Source: Pontibacter aquaedesilientis
GTDB taxonomy: Bacteria; Bacteroidota; Bacteroidia; Cytophagales; Hymenobacteraceae
Length of the DNA: 64,000 bases
Assembly: GCF_014773225.1 (NCBI RefSeq)
Contig: NZ_JACXAJ010000002.1
Coordinates: 620,001-684,000, forward strand
Direction: 5' to 3'
This document shows, in pieces, positions 59,584 through 64,000 of this stretch (positions are counted from its first letter, which is position 1; each line of letters starts with the position of its first letter). A model generated the notes under the pieces. That model had not been told where the DNA came from. It worked only from the letters and a program-made list of their open reading frames with translations, and made no database searches. A program made the translations under genes and the position numbers.

Positions 59584-60393
59584 GTGGAAGAGAATCAGAT
59601 ATACCGGGTAACTTACGAAGCTTTTTCAAAGTTTTCGAACAGCCTGAGCCGTTGCCGCTCGTTTGAGGAGGTAGCCAACGTGCTGCGTGTAAACCTCAAA
59701 TTTCTCTTCAATTACCACTGCGTTCGCATCAGTTTTCAGTGGGAGGAGCATTTCGCCCATTTCACCATCAGCATGCAGGATGCGCAGGTAGAGGTGCTTG
59801 GCGAGGGCAATTACATGCCGCACGAGAAGCAATTGCTATCCCAGAAGAGGCCCCTCTGCTGGAACAACCAGCAGGTAGCGATGCTGCCACTGGCTTATCA
59901 GGTGCCAACAGAAGAGCAGACAGAGCTTTGGGGTTGGGTGTTTGAGAACCAGGAGCGCTGCTTGCTCGTGTCGCTGTTGGCCGGGCAGAGCAAACCTTTT
60001 ACAAAGCGCGATGTTACCTTTGTCAGGCTGATGGCCGAAAGCCTGGAGTCAAAACTGTTGGAGCTGTTCCTTTTTCAGGAGCTGGACAAGCGAAACGAGG
60101 AGATCTCCTATATAAACGCCCAACAGCAGGAGGTAATTAAACAGCGGACATCCGAAATCACGAAAAAGAACGAACGCCTGCTGGAGATTTCCATCGCCAG
60201 CGCACACCAGATGCGCGAGCCCCTTAGCCGGGTGCTGGGCCTGGTGCAAATTATGGGGCAAGCGCAATCAATGGAAACCATACAGGAGCAGGTGCTGCCG
60301 CGACTTAGCAAATCAGCGACTGACCTGGACACTGTTTTGCGTGAGGTAATAGACAATGCTACTGGCGAACTGATCGAGCTAGGGGCAGATTAA
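59584..60393 (+). CDS. GAF-like sensor with H-box helices but no kinase ATPase domain
   Basis: A 269-residue protein starting at GTG 59584. The N-terminal 165 residues read as a GAF-like domain (FEEVANVLRVNLKFLFNYHC, then VTFVRLMAESLESKLLELF as the closing helix). A coiled coil (NAQQQEVIKQRTSEITKKNE) leads to a HisKA-like hairpin with H-box IASAHQMREPLSRVLGLVQI. The frame ends after the second helix, so no ATPase domain is present. The arrangement parallels the PAS protein at 56843. A receiver-only gene starts 10 bases downstream, implying a functional pair in which this protein docks or phosphorylates the receiver via another kinase. Confidence 0.85.
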   Translation: MEENQIYRVTYEAFSKFSNSLSRCRSFEEVANVLRVNLKFLFNYHCVRISFQWEEHFAHFTISMQDAQVEVLGEGNYMPHEKQLLSQKRPLCWNNQQVAMLPLAYQVPTEEQTELWGWVFENQERCLLVSLLAGQSKPFTKRDVTFVRLMAESLESKLLELFLFQELDKRNEEISYINAQQQEVIKQRTSEITKKNERLLEISIASAHQMREPLSRVLGLVQIMGQAQSMETIQEQVLPRLSKSATDLDTVLREVIDNATGELIELGAD

Positions 60394-60403
60394 CTTTTAT
60401 TTT

Positions 60404-60769
60404 ATGAAGAAAATACTTTTGGTCGACGACATGGAGATCACCAATTTCATCACTGAATCTTTTATCCGGAACATCAATCCGGCTCATAATGTCTATAATT
60501 TCACGGACCCTGTAAAAGCATTCGGCGAAGTGACCACCATCGACCCCGATGTCATCCTGCTCGATCTGAATATGCCGGAACTGGACGGTTGGGGTTTTCT
60601 GGATAGAATGCAGGAAAGCCAGATGGCCTACAACGTATACATCCTTAGCTCATCCACGAGTGAGTTGGATAAAAAACGGTCTTCGACTTATGGCAATGTA
60701 GTTGGTTTTCTGGTAAAGCCGCTGGAGGAAGATGTGCTGTCGAATATTTTGGAAACGAACGCGAGGTAA
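60404..60769 (+). CDS. Receiver-only response regulator
   Basis: A 121-residue single receiver domain: KKILLVDDMEITNF (acidic pair), phospho-acceptor Asp in VILLDLNMPELDGWGFL (about residue 51-56), switch Ser in YILSSSTSELD and the Lys in FLVKPLEEDVL. There is no output domain. It follows the GAF-like gene by 10 bases and is closed by a strong terminator, so the two are co-transcribed. Such CheY-like proteins signal by protein contact. Confidence 0.94.
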   Translation: MKKILLVDDMEITNFITESFIRNINPAHNVYNFTDPVKAFGEVTTIDPDVILLDLNMPELDGWGFLDRMQESQMAYNVYILSSSTSELDKKRSSTYGNVVGFLVKPLEEDVLSNILETNAR

Positions 60770-60794
60770 GCCAACCCACCCGGCAGAAATAAAA

Positions 60795-60840
60795 CAAAAC
60801 ACGGCGAGCTGCTCTTTCCAGGGTAACTCGCCGTGTTTTG
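60795..60840. terminator. Bidirectional terminator between the receiver and acr3 genes
   Basis: The 14-bp arms CAAAACACGGCGAG (60795-60808) and its complement (60827-60840) have an 18-base loop. Confidence 0.9.
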
Positions 60841-60859
60841 TTTGGCAAAAGCTGTTCCT

Positions 60860-61945
60860 CTACAATTTTGCAAGGCCCTGCTCCCGGCGATACCACTTTC
60901 GCTTCATCCAGAATGCCACGTTCACGAGCAGGATCAGCGCCGGCACCTCTACCAGCGGACCGATTACTCCGGCAAATGCCTGCCCACTGTTGATGCCGTA
61001 AATACCGATGGCCACCGCAATGGCCAGTTCGAAGTTGTTGCCAGTGGCCGTAAAAGAGATAGCGGCATTTTGCGCGTAGTCGGCACCCAGCAACTTTCCC
61101 AGTAAAAAACTGATCACAAACATCAGGGCGAAGTAAAGCACCAGTGGCACGGCCAGTTGCAGCACGTCAAACGGAATCTCGACCATCAGCTCCCCCTTCA
61201 AACTGAACATGAGCACGATGGTGAACAGCAGCGCGATGAGCGTGATAGGGGAGATGAACGGGATGTATTTGCTGTTGAACCAGTCCAGTCCTTTCAGGTG
61301 AATTAAGGTATAGCGGCTGATGATGCCGGCAAAGAAAGGGATGCCAAGGTAGATGAGCACACTCTCCGCTATCTGCCCGATGGTGATGTTGATCTCGGCA
61401 CTTTTGATGCCGAACATGGGAGGCAGCACTGATATGAACAGGTAGGCATACAGGCTGTAAAAGAAAATCTGGAAAATGCTGTTGAGCGCCACCAGTCCGG
61501 CTGCATACTCCCGGTTTCCTTCGGCCAGCTCGTTCCATACCATTACCATCGCAATGCAACGGGCTATACCTATCAGGATCAGACCGATCATGTACTCGGG
61601 CTGGTCATGGAAAAAGAGGATGGCCAGAAAGAACATTAGGAAAGGCCCGATCACCCAGTTCAGCAACAGCGACATGCTCAGGATCTTCACGTTTCTGAAC
61701 ACTTCGCCCATCTGCTCATACCTGACCTTGGCCAGGGGCGGGTACATCATCAGAATCAGGCCGATGGCCAGCGGGATGTTGGTCGTGCCGCTCGACAGGG
61801 AGTTGATATACCCGGAGGATTCAGGTATAAAGTAGCCGATGCCCACACCCAGAAACATGGCCAAAAAGATCCACAGCGTGAGGTAGCGGTCGAAGAAGCG
61901 GAGTTTTTTCCGTTGGTAAGTGGGGGTACAGTTGTTAGCAGACAT
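60860..61945 (-). CDS. acr3: Arsenite efflux permease, ACR3 family
   Basis: A 361-residue inner-membrane exporter of arsenite (and often antimonite) driven by the proton gradient. The ten-helix ACR3 layout is present, with the essential Cys in [15 protein letters not shown] (about residue 128) and the conserved Glu in [16 protein letters not shown]. The N-terminus carries an extra Cys (SANNCTPTY). It is the last gene of an arsR, DUF6428, phosphoesterase, acr3 operon; the gap to the upstream gene is nine bases. No arsC arsenate reductase gene is in the window. Confidence 0.95.
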   Translation of the reverse strand: MSANNCTPTYQRKKLRFFDRYLTLWIFLAMFLGVGIGYFIPESSGYINSLSSGTTNIPLAIGLILMMYPPLAKVRYEQMGEVFRNVKILSMSLLLNWVIGPFLMFFLAILFFHDQPEYMIGLILIGIARCIAMVMVWNELAEGNREYAAGLVALNSIFQIFFYSLYAYLFISVLPPMFGIKSAEINITIGQIAESVLIYLGIPFFAGIISRYTLIHLKGLDWFNSKYIPFISPITLIALLFTIVLMFSLKGELMVEIPFDVLQLAVPLVLYFALMFVISFLLGKLLGADYAQNAAISFTATGNNFELAIAVAIGIYGINSGQAFAGVIGPLVEVPALILLVNVAFWMKRKWYRREQGLAKL

Positions 61946-61954
61946 ACACGTTAA

Positions 61955-62731
61955 TTAACAGCCTTTGCGCAGGTTGTCGGCGTAGGCGTTTGGCAAAATG
62001 GACTCCTCCACGGCACGGGCGGCTTTCTCAAAATCGTAGGCAAAGCGGATAAACTCCACCTCCACACTGTTCCTGTCCAGCACCGAGCTGTTCTCGTCGA
62101 TGGACAGCATCACATAGCCACCCCGGTTGTCGCCGTCCTTGGGTTTGCCTACCGACCCGATGTTGATGGCATGGCGGAAATGCGCCTGGCCCGCTTCGCC
62201 TGAGTCCAGTATGCGGTGATAAGGTTTGTGGGTATGGCCAAAGCACATAATGTCGGCATCGGCATCTTTCATGATACGCAGCAGGCTTTTCTCGTCGCGG
62301 TCCTCAAACAGGTACTCGTTTATCTTGCGCGGGCTGCCGTGCACGAGCAGCAGATTGAGTTTGTCGTTATTGAGCTGAAACTCTACTTTGATATGTGCCG
62401 GCAACGAGCGCAAATAGCTGCGCTGCGCCGGCTTGATGATGTCGTTTGTGAACGAGATGGACACCGCGCCATTGGCCTTTTCCTCCTCCGTTTTGTAAGC
62501 GCAGCCACAGTCGTCCGTGGCGCGGCCGATGCCAAAATCGTAGTTACCGGCAATGGTCGGGATATGGCGTTTCCGGATCTCGTCGATCACCTCGTTTGGC
62601 CAGATATTATACCCGACCAGGTCGCCGAGGCAGTAGATGAAATCGGGTTTGCGGGCGTCCACATCTGCAAAAAAGGCCTCCAGGGCAGGCAGGTTGGCAT
62701 GGATGTCGCTGAAGAGCGCTATCTTACTCAT
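61955..62731 (-). CDS. Metallophosphoesterase in the arsenic operon
   Basis: A 258-residue calcineurin-like phosphoesterase of the YfcE/Metallophos_2 type. Metal motifs are LFSDIHANLPAL, LGDLVGYNIWP, AGNYDFG (GNxD in place of GNHD), LVHGSPRK and FGHTHKPYH. Two cysteines sit in DDCGCAYK and the last residue is Cys (NLRKGC). It lies between DUF6428 and acr3 in an arsenic operon. Phosphodiester hydrolysis is expected from the family; its place here suggests an arsenic-linked substrate, which is inference. Confidence 0.9.
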   Translation of the reverse strand: MSKIALFSDIHANLPALEAFFADVDARKPDFIYCLGDLVGYNIWPNEVIDEIRKRHIPTIAGNYDFGIGRATDDCGCAYKTEEEKANGAVSISFTNDIIKPAQRSYLRSLPAHIKVEFQLNNDKLNLLLVHGSPRKINEYLFEDRDEKSLLRIMKDADADIMCFGHTHKPYHRILDSGEAGQAHFRHAINIGSVGKPKDGDNRGGYVMLSIDENSSVLDRNSVEVEFIRFAYDFEKAARAVEESILPNAYADNLRKGC

Positions 62732-62763
62732 CGTGTCGTTTTAGGTTGGTTCTGAATATGGTT

Positions 62764-63243
62764 TTAGCAACAGCCACCACCCGGCGTGCAGGCATTTCCG
62801 CCAACAATCAGGTTGTTCAGGTTGATTTTAGGCTTTTGAGTTTGCTCGGCAGGTATACCGCATTTATCGGTGGCCAGGCAGTTGGTCGTTTTGCGCAGGA
62901 GCACGAAGTTTTGGCCGTTAAAGCCCAGGTCATACTTGCCGATCGTATCACTCTGGTACTCCACTTCCACTTCCAGGTCTTCCATGCCCAGGGTTTTTTC
63001 GGACAGGGCGATAATGTTGAGCAGTTTCTGGGGTTTCAGGCGGTGATCGAAGTCGTTGGCGTCCCACAGTTGGAAGTTGGCCACTTTCTCGTGGCGCACC
63101 GTACCGCCGCAGTCAATAAAGTGCTTCGTGATCACGCCCACCTCCGTCACATGGAAGTGCTCGGGTACCAGTGCACCGTTCTCCAGTTCGAAATTAACCG
63201 CCTCGGCAGTCTGCAGGATATTTTTGATCTCTGAAAGTTTCAT
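62764..63243 (-). CDS. DUF6428 family protein, arsenic-operon linked
   Basis: A 159-residue protein. The N-terminal MKLSEIKNILQTAEAVNFEL, the block VPEHFHVTEVGVITKHFIDCGG, and the C-terminal NACTPGGGCC match what I recall as the DUF6428 family found in Bacteroidota arsenic operons. Several cysteines are present (CLATDKCG and the C-terminal tail), so thiol binding of arsenite is possible but not shown. It lies 19 bases after arsR, in the same transcript. The function is unknown. Confidence 0.85.
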   Translation of the reverse strand: MKLSEIKNILQTAEAVNFELENGALVPEHFHVTEVGVITKHFIDCGGTVRHEKVANFQLWDANDFDHRLKPQKLLNIIALSEKTLGMEDLEVEVEYQSDTIGKYDLGFNGQNFVLLRKTTNCLATDKCGIPAEQTQKPKINLNNLIVGGNACTPGGGCC

Positions 63244-63262
63244 AATAGTATAAGTTAAGGTG

Positions 63263-63595
63263 TTAACAACAGGTTGAATTCTTATTTTGAAGATCGGTCA
63301 GCGCATGGGAGAAATAAGCGCTCAGGCTTTCAAAGGCCTTTTCGTCGAGGCAGTAGCAAACCGACGTGCCCTCCACGCTGCCTTTGATGATGCCTGCGCT
63401 TTTGAGCTCTTTGAGGTGCTGCGAAACGGTGGGCTGGGCCAGTGGCAGTTCGCTCACAATATCGCCGCAGACACAGCTCTTCACTTTGAGCAGGTGCTCG
63501 ATAATGGCCACCCGCGCCGGATGGCCCAAGGCTTTGAGCAGCATGGCCGTCTTGTTCTGCCTCTCAGTAAAAAACTCGGTTTTGGTCAGTCCCAT
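63263..63595 (-). CDS. arsR: Arsenic-responsive ArsR repressor
   Basis: A 110-residue winged-helix repressor. The recognition region [16 protein letters not shown] follows [15 protein letters not shown], and the metal-sensing CVCGD (Cys41, Cys43) is the hallmark of arsenite sensors. Two more cysteines end the protein (NSTCC). It is the first gene of the operon and represses it by binding the 28-bp dyad at 63601-63628. Arsenite should release it. Confidence 0.94.
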   Translation of the reverse strand: MGLTKTEFFTERQNKTAMLLKALGHPARVAIIEHLLKVKSCVCGDIVSELPLAQPTVSQHLKELKSAGIIKGSVEGTSVCYCLDEKAFESLSAYFSHALTDLQNKNSTCC

Positions 63596-63600
63596 CTTTC

Positions 63601-63645
63601 TAATCGTTTGATTGCAATATTACGATTAACGATCGAAAAGAGCAA
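63601..63645 (-). promoter_or_regulatory. ars promoter with ArsR operator dyad
   Basis: A 28-bp dyad is centred on ATTGCAAT (63611-63618) with outer halves TAATCG (63601-63606) and CGATTA (63623-63628), placed symmetrically. On the minus strand TTG (63645-63643), 20 bases, then TAATATTG (63622-63615) approximates the -33/-7 promoter. The dyad covers the -7 box, as expected for repression. Confidence 0.7.
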
Positions 63646-63661
63646 ATGGTTTATTGAAATC

Positions 63662-63964
63662 TTACCCTCTTTCCACCACAATATACCTGGCCGAGAACCC
63701 ATTGCTTTTGTAGAGAACCTGCAGCGCTGTGATAAGGGATGCTTTACCGGAGGTTTTGGTTTGCTGGCCACCGAGTGGTTGCAGGTAGTTCTGAAAGCCT
63801 TTTCCGTCCACACGCCCCACATAGCGCCGTGCTTCCGGTTCTTCCACCTCTTGCAGGTTTTTAGCCAATGTGACTTGCCGCATATAAGGCAGCGCGGATT
63901 TCATGCTCCGGTAATCGGAGAAGGCGTAGAGGCGGTACCGGTGATTGAGCCTGACAAAGTTCAC
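63662..63964 (-). CDS. Hypothetical protein, 100 residues
   Basis: A 100-residue minus-strand frame, compact and basic. MNFVRLNHRYRLYAFSDYR, a central RQVTLAKNLQEVEEPEARRY and a C-terminal NGFSARYIVVERG give mixed alpha/beta character. I do not recognise the family. The frame lies upstream of arsR in the same direction, with the ars promoter between them. The gap and operator argue against co-transcription with arsR. A real gene is more likely than not because no better frame covers the area. Confidence 0.55.
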   Translation of the reverse strand: MNFVRLNHRYRLYAFSDYRSMKSALPYMRQVTLAKNLQEVEEPEARRYVGRVDGKGFQNYLQPLGGQQTKTSGKASLITALQVLYKSNGFSARYIVVERG

Positions 63965-64000
63965 GGCTTAAAAATAAGGGATTGTTATTTAATGTAAGCG

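Noticed and set aside
1..64000. rRNA operon, prophage or complete insertion sequence
   Set aside because: No rRNA-like sequence, phage structural genes or full-length transposase were seen on either strand.

Overview
The window looks like chromosomal DNA of a Bacteroidota bacterium, most likely a Cytophagales/Hymenobacteraceae member resembling Pontibacter. The family name is an inference from gene content and style; no 16S gene is present. Supporting signs are a SusC/RagA-type TonB receptor overlapping a DUF4249 lipoprotein gene, many short Bacteroidota-type lipoproteins, promoters of the TTG-N20-TAnnTTTG type, a catalytic-domain-less ComEC, and several genes that start without an obvious Shine-Dalgarno sequence. 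Most of the window is about 50-55% G+C. The exception is a strongly AT-rich block at about 54.3-56.8 kb (25-28% G+C in two lines I counted). The short word AGGTATAG and its complement recur across the window, in genes, intergenic DNA and one terminator stem.

Layout. 0-2.2 kb: the 3' part of a type I restriction subunit gene (hsdR), cut by the window edge. 2.2-10.8 kb: housekeeping and membrane genes (glycine-zipper lipoprotein, GNAT, EamA exporter, AI-2E family permease, rarA, sppA, purine nucleoside phosphorylase). 10.8-16.3 kb: DUF4249 lipoprotein and TonB-dependent receptor, M61 peptidase, a small exported protein. 16.5-19.1 kb: thioredoxin, an alpha/beta-hydrolase lipoprotein, a methyltransferase. 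19.2-21.5 kb: a tightly coupled cassette of a small CPPxC-ending protein, a multi-pass membrane protein, a NarL-type histidine kinase and a receiver-only regulator. 21.5-29.2 kb: MFS exporter, HNH protein, pncB, an unknown protein, a universal stress protein, two lipoproteins sharing a Cys-rich tail (one a thermonuclease), a further lipoprotein. 29.5-36.8 kb: TPR histidine kinase and sbcCD. 37.0-43.8 kb: STAS-like protein, rhodanese, ArsR regulator, catalase, YeiH exporter, two tandem outer-membrane barrels.

44.0-48.5 kb: two exported amidohydrolase-family proteins holding three modules, of which only one keeps the HxH metal motif. 48.6-54.2 kb: comEC, GNAT, phoH, SAM hydroxide adenosyltransferase, ABM protein, hscB, then tRNA-Leu(CAA). 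54.3-56.7 kb: the AT-rich block with a RloA/RloB-type ATPase plus TOPRIM-like pair (probable defence module), a REP-like double hairpin and a gene fragment. 56.8-60.8 kb: two proteins with sensor and H-box helices but no kinase ATPase domain, a DUF808 membrane protein, an AhpD-like protein and a receiver-only regulator. 60.8-63.6 kb: an arsenic operon (arsR, DUF6428, metallophosphoesterase, acr3) behind a clear operator dyad. 63.66-63.96 kb: a small unknown gene.

The best candidates for under-described biology are the iterated AGGTATAG word, the CPPxC/membrane/kinase/receiver cassette, the RloAB pair in its AT-rich block, the kinase-less H-box proteins, the degenerate amidohydrolase pair, and the cysteine tails on three successive arsenic-operon proteins. 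A recurring class of intergenic inverted repeats between co-directional genes is also notable.
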